From Chloroflexota bacterium (GTDB lineage Bacteria > Chloroflexota > Dehalococcoidia > Lucifugimonadales > JAPUKM01), in contig JAPUKM010000111.1 of assembly GCA_027295645.1 (NCBI GenBank), positions 1 to 21,150 on the forward strand: 21,150 bases of DNA, read 5' to 3'. Each line of letters begins with the position of its first letter. Position 1 is the stretch's first letter. Under the pieces are notes generated by a model. It saw nothing but the letters and a program-made list of their open reading frames with translations, ran no database searches and was not told the DNA's origin. Positions 15,051 through 21,150 of the stretch are shown in pieces. A program made the translations under genes and the position numbers.

Positions 15051-15866
15051 TCAACCGTTGAGGAACTCTACCGCCAGCTTGACGAACTCGTCCGGCCTCT
15101 GCTGATGGACTACTCCAGCGGAGTCTGGGACTATCTTGACAACGGAGCCCTTGATCCCCTCCCGGGCCCGTTCCTCTCCACGACGTAGGACGTCAGTCTC
15201 GCCGTAGACCAGCAGTGCGGGTGTGTTTACCTTGGCGGCGGCCACCTCCACGTCGAAGCCGGAGTTCGCCTCCTGGCTCATCCGGATCCAGAGCCGGCTC
15301 CTCTCATGGATCACCTTCATCTCCTCAAACACCGCTTCGTCCAGACCGGGATGGTCCACCTGCCAGTCCTCCCAGCCCCACTGTGGCCGTACGGGAATAT
15401 GGTACGAAGTGGTGTCGGTATACTTGGGCAGGAACCACTTCTCCCAGATGATCTGCCCTATTTTCCTGTTCCAGTAGATCGGCCCGTCAAGGACCATTCT
15501 GTTTACTCTATCCGGATGCTTGCCAGCCAGGATCAGCGCTATCATAGTCCCGGTATGGTCGGCAACGATGTGTGTCCGCTCCAGACCTATGGCGTCCATA
15601 ACGTCCACGATGGCATCGGTGTAATCATCCATGGAGTACTTTCTGGGCGGTATGTCCGAGTGGTCATGTCCTGGCATATCAATGTTGTAGCAGGCGAACT
15701 GCCGGGCGAACTGGTCGATGACCTTTCCCCAGGTCCACCCGCTAAGGCCCACGGCATGAAGGAAGACAATTGGGTCTCCCCCGCCCACCCTGTGTACATA
15801 GATCTTGCCATCTCTCCGGTAGACGTAGTGGTCTGTACCCAACAAAGCGGCGGCCGCAGCAGTCAT
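15051..15866 (-). CDS. Alpha/beta hydrolase-fold protein with atypical nucleophile elbow
   Basis: A 271-aa alpha/beta hydrolase-fold protein: IVFLHAVGLSGWTWGKVI (33-50) is the oxyanion region and DMPGHDHSD (63-71) is typical. Where the family has G-x-S-x-G, this protein has A-D-H-T-G (102-106), so His104 replaces the Ser nucleophile. The usual AGH at the end is AGVVH, with a His two residues later (254). GETD (222-225) keeps the acid. Such HTG elbows occur in some hydrolase-like proteins; classical esterase activity is doubtful and a binding or lyase/dehalogenase-like role is possible. A GGAG site precedes the ATG at 15866. A promoter with an inverted repeat lies in the 121-base gap after nadA, so separate control is likely. 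Confidence 0.85.
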   Translation of the reverse strand: MTAAAAALLGTDHYVYRRDGKIYVHRVGGGDPIVFLHAVGLSGWTWGKVIDQFARQFACYNIDMPGHDHSDIPPRKYSMDDYTDAIVDVMDAIGLERTHIVADHTGTMIALILAGKHPDRVNRMVLDGPIYWNRKIGQIIWEKWFLPKYTDTTSYHIPVRPQWGWEDWQVDHPGLDEAVFEEMKVIHERSRLWIRMSQEANSGFDVEVAAAKVNTPALLVYGETDVLRRGEERAREGIKGSVVKIVPDSAGVVHQQRPDEFVKLAVEFLNG

Positions 15867-15888
15867 AACGCACTCCTCTGACTGGCAT

Positions 15889-15937
15889 CACCTTTCTTGA
15901 AGGCTGCCATTTTCGGCCTCAAGGTGAAAGATGTCAA
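15889..15937 (-). promoter_or_regulatory. Promoter overlapped by an inverted repeat, upstream of the atypical hydrolase
   Basis: On the minus strand TTGACA (15937-15932), a 17-base spacer and GAAAAT (15914-15909) form a plausible promoter. An imperfect inverted repeat, CTTGAAGGC (15896-15904) with GCCTCAAG (15916-15923), is flanked by CACCTT/AAGGTG and covers the spacer and the -10 box. It looks like an operator, or else a terminator for the preceding nadA. Confidence 0.5.
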
Positions 15938-15987
15938 TTAGATCGGGGTGGCGCAAATTAGCCGACACGACAGGAGTGGAAAGTCAC

Positions 15988-16950
15988 CTAGCTAGCAGCC
16001 AGCATTCGTTCAATGGGAATCCGCGCACGTCTCGCGGTCTCCTCCGGCACCGTCACCTCGAACACATCATCCCTCAATGAACGCCACAGCTTTTCCACGG
16101 TAATCATCTTCATGAACCCGCACGTAGACTCCTCGCTTACGGCGTAGAAGCGCTTCTCAGGGTTCTCTTTGCGGAGGGGGTGGAGGATGCCTGGCTCCGT
16201 GGCAACGACAAACTCGCGTGATGGCGACTGGCGGGCGTGCCGAAGCATGCCACTCGTAGACAGGACCGCGCCATTCATAGTGGAAGGGTCGTTCTGGGAT
16301 AAGAGATACATTGTGGAGCTGACGCATCCACATTCGGGGTGGACAAGGAATTCGGCATTGGGATGGCTATGCCGTGCCTGGCTGATCTCCTGTGGCCCAA
16401 TGGCGGCGTGTACATGGCACTCTCCCCACCAGACCAGGATATTCTTGCGGCCGGTCACCTTTTGTACATAGGTCCCGAGAAACATGTCCGGGAGGAACAG
16501 AACCTGACGCTCTTCAGGAATGGACTGGACCACCTTGACAGCATTGGCGGAGGTGCAGCAATAGTCGCTCTCAGCCTTCACATCGGCGGTAGTGTTTACA
16601 TATGAAACCACAACCGCGTCAGGATGCTCCGCCTTCCATGATCGGAGTTGCTCACCGGTGATCGAGGAGGCCAGCGAGCATCCCGCCGCCAGATCAGGGA
16701 TCAGTACCCTCTTGGCCGGGGATAGAATAGCAGCGGTCTCTGCCATGAAATGGACGCCGCAGAAGACTATTAGATCCGCAGAGGTTTCGGCGGCTTGTTG
16801 AGACAAACCAAGCGAGTCTCCAACGAAATCGGCCAGGTCCTGGACCTCGGGAATCTGATAGTTGTGGGCCAGAATGACGGCGTTCCGCTCCTGCTTCAGC
16901 CGCAGTATGTCGGCGCGAATTTCCTCACTGGTTGTTCCAGCGGTTGACAT
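15988..16950 (-). CDS. nadA: Quinolinate synthase NadA
   Basis: A 320-aa [4Fe-4S] enzyme that condenses iminoaspartate with dihydroxyacetone phosphate to quinolinate, the second step of de novo NAD synthesis. The three cluster ligands are at the expected spacing: Cys91 (AAGCSL), Cys178 (WGECHVHA) and Cys277 (ESTCGFMK). The first interval of 87 residues equals that in E. coli NadA. LAHNYQIPEVQDLADFVGDS and FCGVHFMAETA are family hallmarks. An AGGAGA site precedes the ATG at 16950. No nadB or nadC is nearby, so the rest of the pathway lies elsewhere. The gene is divergent from the amidohydrolase gene across a 284-base gap. Confidence 0.96.
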   Translation of the reverse strand: MSTAGTTSEEIRADILRLKQERNAVILAHNYQIPEVQDLADFVGDSLGLSQQAAETSADLIVFCGVHFMAETAAILSPAKRVLIPDLAAGCSLASSITGEQLRSWKAEHPDAVVVSYVNTTADVKAESDYCCTSANAVKVVQSIPEERQVLFLPDMFLGTYVQKVTGRKNILVWWGECHVHAAIGPQEISQARHSHPNAEFLVHPECGCVSSTMYLLSQNDPSTMNGAVLSTSGMLRHARQSPSREFVVATEPGILHPLRKENPEKRFYAVSEESTCGFMKMITVEKLWRSLRDDVFEVTVPEETARRARIPIERMLAAS

Positions 16951-17150
16951 GTCCGTTCTCCTACCCCTCTGGATCGCTTGAGCAATGGCCGTTGCTGATA
17001 GTTTACCATCCCCTTGGGAGCGCCGATAGGAGCCATCCGGATTTACGTAACGCGCTTGATACAGATGTGCAGGCCAACGTGGGCCAAGCCTCCCCTACCC
17101 GCCCACCCTGTTGGAGCGCGCCCTGTTAACAAACGCGAGTCAAACGGGCT

Positions 17151-17199
17151 CTGTTGCAGGACCTCCGAATGGAAGTCCTGCAACAGGCAGCAACTGCCT
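17151..17199 (+). promoter_or_regulatory. Two adjacent hairpins in the nadA/amidohydrolase divergent region
   Basis: CTGTTGCAGGAC (17151-17162) pairs perfectly with GTCCTGCAACAG (17175-17186), with an inner TCC/GGA pairing around GAAT. A second small hairpin, AGGCAG-CAA-CTGCCT (17185-17199), follows directly, 35 bases before ATG 17235. They may be a regulatory leader or a terminator that insulates the lipoprotein gene. The rest of the 16951-17234 gap shows no gene and no clear promoter. Confidence 0.5.
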
Positions 17200-17234
17200 A
17201 GTCATATGATACGGATGTTTGTTAGTATTCCGCC

Positions 17235-18740
17235 ATGAAATCACCGGGTGCACTCACGGTTGTTCTACTCCTTCTGCTGACACTGGTTTCTTGCGCATCT
17301 GATCCCACTCCCACACCTTCGTCAGACCCTATCGCCTCCCCTACCCTGGCTTCCACGCCCAGCCCCGGCCCTGATCCAACCGCCACACCAAAGCCGACTC
17401 CTATCCGAACGTCAAGTCTCACTCCGCCAGACCTCCAGGCGGACGTCATATTTTTCAATGGCACCATCATCACCATGGAACCGGATCTGTCCTCGGCCAA
17501 AGCCGTGGCCGTTCTCGGCACGAAAATCCTCCACGTTGGGAATGACCAGGAGACGTTGGCCTTCGCGGGACCGGACACCCACCTTGTCGATCTGGCTGGC
17601 CGTACTCTCCTCCCGGGCTTCGTGGACCCTCACACCCACCCCCTGGATTATGACTCCGCGGACTCGCTGGACGAAACGCAACAATACATGTTGGCGGGAG
17701 GCACAACCACCATAGGTGATACCGCTGCGGCCCCTGACAAGCTGGTCCGTGTTCTTCTGGCCCTGGAGTCCACGGATCTCCGCATTCGCACCAGCTTATA
17801 TCTGTCCTACAACAGCAAATGTAATGGTATTCAACCTGAAGATTGGATTCTGGAACATCCCCCTATCCTGGATCCCACTGCAATGTTCCGCATCCCCGGT
17901 ATCAAGATCTTCGGCGATCCAGCCGGACCTTCCACGCGCTGCGGTTGGGCTCCCATGAGCGTCTTGCTACCACCCGAGTTCGCTGAGGAGCGAGCGGCCG
18001 GGCCATACGGTGATATCCTCCTCAGCGAGGAAGAGATGGCTCAGGTGATTGCGAAGCACCAAGCCCTCGGCTATCAGGTGGTGATCCACGCACGCGGGGA
18101 CATAACGGTTGACATTGCGTTGAACGCCATCCAGGCCGCCTTGGCCGGACAGCCCAATACGTTCCGCCATCGGATCGAGCACAACGACTATGTCAGGCCG
18201 GATCAGCTCCCTCGCTACGGGGAGGTTGGCGCTCTGCCCACCATCAGGGGTCGGCCGGCGGCATGCGGTTTCAACAACTCCGGTGGTGTCCACCCGTTCG
18301 GAGAAGAGGTGCAGCCTTGGTTCCGTGTCGGCATGTCTCTCCTTGACGCAAACCCGGGGCTGCCCGTGGCCTGGCACAGTGATGTCGGGAGCTTCGGGCG
18401 GAGGCCGATACATGACCTCTACGATTTGGTAACCCGCAAGGCGATAAGTAGGGCAGACGGCAGCGTCTGTGAACCCCCTGACTGGCTTGCCGCCAAGGTT
18501 GTTAGCGTCGAGGATGCTCTGCGCATGATGACAATCAACCCCGCCTATGCGCTTTTCATGGACGAAATGGTCGGCAGCTTGAAGGCGGGAAAGTTCGCAG
18601 ACCTGGTTATCCTGTCCGACAATCCCCTCACGGTCGACCCCGATTCACTCATCGATTTGGAAGTGCTGATGACCATGGTTGGCGGACATGTCGAGCACTG
18701 CGCCCAAGAAGCCCTGTGCCCCGTATCAAAGGACAACTAA
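17235..18740 (+). CDS. Secreted amidohydrolase-family lipoprotein (YtcJ-like)
   Basis: A 501-aa predicted lipoprotein. The signal peptide has lipobox LVSC with Cys20, then a Ser/Thr/Pro-rich linker (about 23-64). An amidohydrolase composite domain follows (DVIFFNGTIITMEPD onward). Metal ligands of the (beta/alpha)8 barrel are visible: His133 and His135 in VDPHTHP, Lys224 in IKIFGD, His285 in VVIHARGD, His316 in RIEHND and Asp383 in HSDVG. The ending GSLKAGKFADLVILSDNPL is the family's C-terminal element. This is closest to the YtcJ-like amidohydrolase 3 group, which hydrolyses amide or related C-N bonds. Being surface-anchored is unusual for the group. ATG 17235 has no clear ribosome site. 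Another lipoprotein gene follows in the same direction. Confidence 0.9.
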   Translation: MKSPGALTVVLLLLLTLVSCASDPTPTPSSDPIASPTLASTPSPGPDPTATPKPTPIRTSSLTPPDLQADVIFFNGTIITMEPDLSSAKAVAVLGTKILHVGNDQETLAFAGPDTHLVDLAGRTLLPGFVDPHTHPLDYDSADSLDETQQYMLAGGTTTIGDTAAAPDKLVRVLLALESTDLRIRTSLYLSYNSKCNGIQPEDWILEHPPILDPTAMFRIPGIKIFGDPAGPSTRCGWAPMSVLLPPEFAEERAAGPYGDILLSEEEMAQVIAKHQALGYQVVIHARGDITVDIALNAIQAALAGQPNTFRHRIEHNDYVRPDQLPRYGEVGALPTIRGRPAACGFNNSGGVHPFGEEVQPWFRVGMSLLDANPGLPVAWHSDVGSFGRRPIHDLYDLVTRKAISRADGSVCEPPDWLAAKVVSVEDALRMMTINPAYALFMDEMVGSLKAGKFADLVILSDNPLTVDPDSLIDLEVLMTMVGGHVEHCAQEALCPVSKDN

Positions 18741-18766
18741 TCCCATCCACGATTCACTGATAGAAT

Positions 18767-18781
18767 ATCCGATACGCGGAT
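18767..18781 (+). other. Small palindrome between two lipoprotein genes
   Basis: ATCCG-ATACG-CGGAT is a 5-bp inverted repeat with a 5-base loop in the 78-base gap before ATG 18819. It is followed by GGGCCGTACCGGGCC. Too short to assign; it may be an operator or weak terminator. Confidence 0.3.
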
Positions 18782-18818
18782 CGGGCCGTACCGGGCCAAT
18801 TCGTGCGTAGTGTAAACA

Positions 18819-20093
18819 ATGCGTTTGCGCCACCTAACACTGCCAATACTTGCCTTGGCCAGCCTGATTGTTCTAGCATGCGGCGGCTCTGGCGATGCAC
18901 CCTATACGCCAACCCCGGAGACTACTCCAACACCGGCTCCAACAGCTGTGCCGACAACCCCTCCCCCACCAAAGTTCAGAGGCTACGACCTGAATCTAAG
19001 CGCCGGCACTTATTGGGATTACCGCTGGGAATACGAGACCAGGTCCTGCTCGCGAGATGGGTGCACAACCAGGAATGATGATGGGCAGTTCCGAGTTACT
19101 CTTGGAGGCCAGCAGGTCATTAGTGGAGTAGGTCTATTCGAACTATCGGTCTCAGGGAAATCACAGGTCGATGGTGAATCCAGAGATTTCGCCCCCCGGT
19201 GGAGATACATTGGAATCGAGGGTGACCGCATCGTAGTATCGGATGGCTCTAGTCTTCGGACGCTGTTCGATGCGCGTCTCGGCAGGTGGGCAGGCAGTGG
19301 ATTTTTCACGAACCGGTTCGCCAGTGATAAACTCGTTGAAGCGGTTGCCGGCCAGATCCCGGAGAGCTCAAACTGGCCTGGCACTAGAGCGGGCCCAGTC
19401 GCCATGGTAAGGCGTGCCTCTAGCCAGAGTCAGTGCGAAACCATCGCGGGAATTAGGATCTGCGGCGAGGAATCCTTCAATATATCTGAGGTCGAGTCCT
19501 ACCGGGCAGGAATTGGCCCAGTGGCGTACAACTTCGGAAGCACCGCCTCATTCTCAGGAGGAGGCTTCTCCTCTTCTCATCAGACCACAGAGACTTTGGC
19601 ACTCGTCTCATCATCTCTAAGGGATAATAATCGAGGGTTGTCAGAGGCCGACCTGCCCCCGGCGGACATCACTGAATTCGAGCCCAACGATTCGCGAGAC
19701 CAGGCCCAAGTACTGCCAAGGGACCAGGAGTTGCGTGGGCATGTTGCGTCAGGAGACGCAGGGGGGGACCCGTTTACTCTTGCAGTCAATAACCGGCGTG
19801 TGCTCGTTCGTGTCCATGATTATTACATCTTCGACTTGGCGGAGGAGTCCTTCGTTGACATCGCTCTCCTTTTGACGGGGGCCGCAGAGACAGATGCTAC
19901 GGTCGGCCTAATTCTATGGAATGATGAGACAGACGAGCGCTTGGGAACCTCCTTCGAGCAAGGCGCCTTACATCAAGAAGTGGACGGAACCTTTCCAGCA
20001 GGGGTCTACCTGGTCGGCGTGTCCGGCCTACAAACCCCTGACGAAGGGGTAACGTATAACTTGCGGTGGGAGGCTGGGAAAGAAGACACGTAA
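18819..20093 (+). CDS. Lipoprotein with PPC-like C-terminal domain
   Basis: A 424-aa predicted lipoprotein of unknown function. The signal peptide ends in VLAC with Cys21, followed by GGSGD and a Thr/Pro-rich linker (about 29-51). The middle part (about 52-275) begins GYDLNLSAGTYWDYRWEYET and is beta-rich with Gly/Ser/Thr stretches; I do not recognise it. The C-terminal 140 residues look like a bacterial pre-peptidase C-terminal (PPC) domain: ITEFEPNDSRDQAQ is the classical opening, YYIFDLAEESFVDIALLL a central strand pair and FPAGVYLVGVSG the ending. PPC domains are secreted beta-sandwiches often attached to peptidases, but no protease motif is seen here. It lies 78 bases after the amidohydrolase lipoprotein and may be co-transcribed. 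Confidence 0.82.
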   Translation: MRLRHLTLPILALASLIVLACGGSGDAPYTPTPETTPTPAPTAVPTTPPPPKFRGYDLNLSAGTYWDYRWEYETRSCSRDGCTTRNDDGQFRVTLGGQQVISGVGLFELSVSGKSQVDGESRDFAPRWRYIGIEGDRIVVSDGSSLRTLFDARLGRWAGSGFFTNRFASDKLVEAVAGQIPESSNWPGTRAGPVAMVRRASSQSQCETIAGIRICGEESFNISEVESYRAGIGPVAYNFGSTASFSGGGFSSSHQTTETLALVSSSLRDNNRGLSEADLPPADITEFEPNDSRDQAQVLPRDQELRGHVASGDAGGDPFTLAVNNRRVLVRVHDYYIFDLAEESFVDIALLLTGAAETDATVGLILWNDETDERLGTSFEQGALHQEVDGTFPAGVYLVGVSGLQTPDEGVTYNLRWEAGKEDT

Positions 20094-20147
20094 ACGAATG
20101 AACAGGTTAGGTATGGGCCAGCTTAGGGAGCCCCGACCAATTAAAGG

Positions 20148-20183
20148 AACGAGAGGGTGGGCCATCCGGTCCGACCTCTCGTT
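20148..20183. terminator. Bidirectional hairpin terminator between convergent genes
   Basis: AACGAGAGG (20148-20156) and CCTCTCGTT (20175-20183) form a 9-bp stem. On the minus strand it starts at the DUF5679 stop codon and is followed by CCTTTAATT; on the plus strand it is followed by TAGGGTGCTTTT. It sits 54 bases after the lipoprotein stop, so it can serve both genes. Confidence 0.6.
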
Positions 20184-20332
20184 TAGGGTGCTTTTACCGC
20201 TCCCAGCCGGAACACCTTCGTCCCGCAGACGGAGCAGGTTCCCCGAGTAGATGGCTTGCCATTATCCAATGCCACCTGCACCGGTTGGCGGATTTCTCTT
20301 TTGGTCTTGCATTTGAGGCAATAGGCGTCCAT
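20183..20332 (-). CDS. DUF5679 small zinc-ribbon-like protein
   Basis: A 49-aa protein beginning MDAYCLKCKTKREI, with a second pair in GTCSVCGTKVFRLG, so four Cys in two CxxC knuckles form a likely zinc site. The pattern (MxAYCxKCxxKREx, about 20 residues including NGKPSTRG, then CxVCGTKxFRxG) is that of DUF5679, a family of tiny proteins I recall from Chloroflexota and archaea. Function is unknown; nucleic-acid or ribosome association is only a guess. GGAG lies about seven bases before the ATG at 20332. It starts 37 bases after the stop of the ABM-like gene and shares its promoter. The hairpin at 20148-20183 begins at its stop codon. Confidence 0.85.
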   Translation of the reverse strand: MDAYCLKCKTKREIRQPVQVALDNGKPSTRGTCSVCGTKVFRLGAVKAP

Positions 20333-20369
20333 CGAGTCTCCAGATCACTTGAACAGGTACATGCTATCC

Positions 20370-20660
20370 CTACGTGGCCGGTTCGATCACCTGAAATAAG
20401 CGGATGGCCGGTGGGCCCTGGACGTTCCCGGCCAGGCCCTGCTGCAACCGAGGGCTGATGACCGCCGCAGCCGCATCCGCATCCTCCTGCGATGCCCACA
20501 GGACGTAGAGGCCGTACTCTCCATCGGAGTCGTCACCAAAGAAAGTCACGGCCTGGCACCCCGGCCGGGCCTGAATGGCGGGGACCAGGTCATTGGCCAA
20601 GTTTTGTGCCGCAACCTGCTTCCCTGGGCCGAAGCTAAACCGTACCAACCTTACGAACAT
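20370..20660 (-). CDS. ABM-like dimeric alpha/beta-barrel protein
   Basis: A 96-aa protein with the beta-alpha-beta-beta-alpha-beta pattern of antibiotic-biosynthesis-monooxygenase (ABM)-like domains. MFVRLVRFSFGPGK begins the first strand, an amphipathic helix ends in IQARPGCQAVTFF, GEYGLYVLWAS is the central strand and ASQEDADAA opens the second helix. These proteins form dimers and act as cofactor-free monooxygenases, heme-degrading enzymes or unknown stress proteins; no heme-ligand motif is recognised. AAGGAGGGG a few bases before the ATG is one of the strongest ribosome sites in the window. A near-consensus promoter at 20763-20790 precedes it, and the DUF5679 gene follows in the same unit. 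Confidence 0.85.
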   Translation of the reverse strand: MFVRLVRFSFGPGKQVAAQNLANDLVPAIQARPGCQAVTFFGDDSDGEYGLYVLWASQEDADAAAAVISPRLQQGLAGNVQGPPAIRLFQVIEPAT

Positions 20661-20762
20661 CCGCCCCTCCTTGTCGATTGCCCTTCATAACAACGTGGGC
20701 TTCGTCCCCAATAGTGGCGTGACCGTGCACGTAATGGTAACGCGCCAAATCTGAGGGTTCTC

Positions 20763-20790
20763 ATTGTATCCTCTGTGCCTTACAAGTCAA
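20763..20790 (-). promoter_or_regulatory. Sigma-70 type promoter for the ABM-like/DUF5679 operon
   Basis: On the minus strand TTGACT (20790-20785), a 16-base spacer and TACAAT (20768-20763) repeat exactly the hexamers and spacing of the promoter at 2189-2216. The leader to ATG 20660 is about 95 bases. Confidence 0.75.
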
Positions 20791-20815
20791 TGTGGGTCCA
20801 CTTGAAGGCCCAGCA

Positions 20816-20880
20816 GTGGGAATGTACCGGCTGGTTCGCCTATCTGCGCAGCGACCAGCACTGATAGCCTGCGTTTCAGG
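20816..20880 (+). repeat. Dispersed intergenic repeat, copy D
   Basis: GTGGGAATGTACCGGCTGG, then GCAGCGACCAGCACTGATAGC and CTGCGTTTCAGG, aligns along the whole repeat with copies A and B. The minus-strand reading is YLKRRLSVLVAA, but the stop is replaced by CAG here. The end of the repeat supplies the TGA stop (20878-20876) of the ABC ATPase gene, in a different frame. Confidence 0.6.
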
Positions 20881-21150
20881 TAGTGAATGAGCCATCCACT
20901 AACTCCGTTGTACGGCTCGCCATGTCTGCCAGGGTTATGTCATGGGTCGCTACCACCACCGTCGCGCCCTGTTCCAGAGCCACGCTCTTCAACAGGGTCG
21001 CAATATTAAGTCCTGTCGTAGTGTCCAGGTCTCCGGTGGGCTCGTCCGCCAGCAGTAGCAGCGGATTTCCCACCAGAGCCCTCGCAATCGCTACCCGTTG
21101 CTGCTCTCCACCGGAGAGCTCGTACGGGCGATGCCTGGCACGTGCCGATA
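20876..21150 (-). CDS. ABC transporter ATP-binding protein, LolD/MacB type (3' part only)
   Basis: The last 91 residues of an ATPase whose start lies beyond the window. In frame from the edge it reads RHRPYELSGGEQQRVAIARAL (signature motif), then LLLLADEPTGDLD (Walker B and D-loop) and VVVATHD (H-loop). EPTGDLD and LSGGEQQRVAIARAL are typical of the LolD/MacB/FtsE group, which drives lipoprotein export, efflux of macrolide-like compounds or cell-wall-related FtsX-type permeases. A permease partner is expected outside the window. The reading ends GSFTT-stop, and the stop codon is provided by repeat copy D. Confidence 0.9.
   Translation of the reverse strand, partial: SARARHRPYELSGGEQQRVAIARALVGNPLLLLADEPTGDLDTTTGLNIATLLKSVALEQGATVVVATHDITLADMASRTTELVDGSFTT

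Noticed and set aside
14994..15188. Plus-strand frame starting in the 12-bp tandem repeat
   Set aside because: Mostly antisense to the well-supported hydrolase gene; no ribosome site or family similarity.
20194..20499. 101-residue minus-strand frame across the ABM-like and DUF5679 genes
   Set aside because: It is out of frame with both; the two overlapping genes have family similarity and good ribosome sites.
1..21150. CRISPR array, tRNA, rRNA, integrase or intact transposase
   Set aside because: No regularly spaced repeats, no cloverleaf candidates and no recombinase motifs were seen on either strand.

Overview
The window looks like a chromosomal segment of a Chloroflexota bacterium, most likely class Dehalococcoidia or the related SAR202 group. 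This is inferred from several traits: a long primary-type sigma factor with an insertion between regions 1.2 and 2, a glycine-tailed RRM RNA-binding protein, lipoproteins whose Cys is followed by Thr/Pro-rich linkers, a DUF5679 mini-protein, and dense enzyme families (alpha/beta hydrolases, an aldo/keto reductase, a peptide-type ABC importer). No rRNA, tRNA, CRISPR array, phage gene or intact insertion sequence was found.

Layout. (1) 35-2143, minus strand: a three-gene unit of a core-MetE-like methyltransferase, a CDP-alcohol phosphotransferase and a eukaryote-like phosphoethanolamine/phosphocholine cytidylyltransferase, behind a near-consensus promoter. The last two would form a Kennedy-type phospholipid headgroup pathway. 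(2) 2385-5687, plus strand: a decayed zinc-ribbon gene, a glycine-rich RRM protein, an RpoD-type sigma factor and a TrhA/hemolysin III membrane protein. (3) 5882-9627, plus strand: an aldo/keto reductase and an 866-aa enzyme with rifampin-phosphotransferase-like architecture. (4) 9678-14842, minus strand: an apparent five-gene operon of a SBP_bac_5 lipoprotein, DppB- and DppC-type permeases, a nitroreductase and an alpha/beta hydrolase. No ATPase genes are present, so the importer must borrow them. (5) 15051-16950, minus strand: quinolinate synthase NadA, then an alpha/beta hydrolase-fold protein with an abnormal nucleophile elbow. (6) 17235-20093, plus strand: two secreted lipoproteins, an amidohydrolase and a protein with a PPC-like C-terminal domain. 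(7) 20183-21150, minus strand: a 49-aa DUF5679 protein and a dimeric alpha/beta-barrel (ABM-like) protein in one operon, then the 3' part of a LolD/MacB-type ABC ATPase that runs off the window.

The least ordinary signal is a dispersed repeat of about 65-75 bp. It occurs five times in intergenic DNA (near 2241, 5765, 6866, 9631 and 20816), always in the same orientation whatever the direction of the neighbouring genes. On the minus strand its core reads as the end of a protein, close to LKRKLTVLVAA followed by a stop in four of the five copies. Differences between the closer copies fall mainly at third codon positions. It could be the 3' end of an unknown mobile gene or a strand-biased genomic repeat. 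Several strong inverted repeats (3243-3292, 5835-5862, 13103-13139, 17151-17199, 20148-20183) lie between genes.
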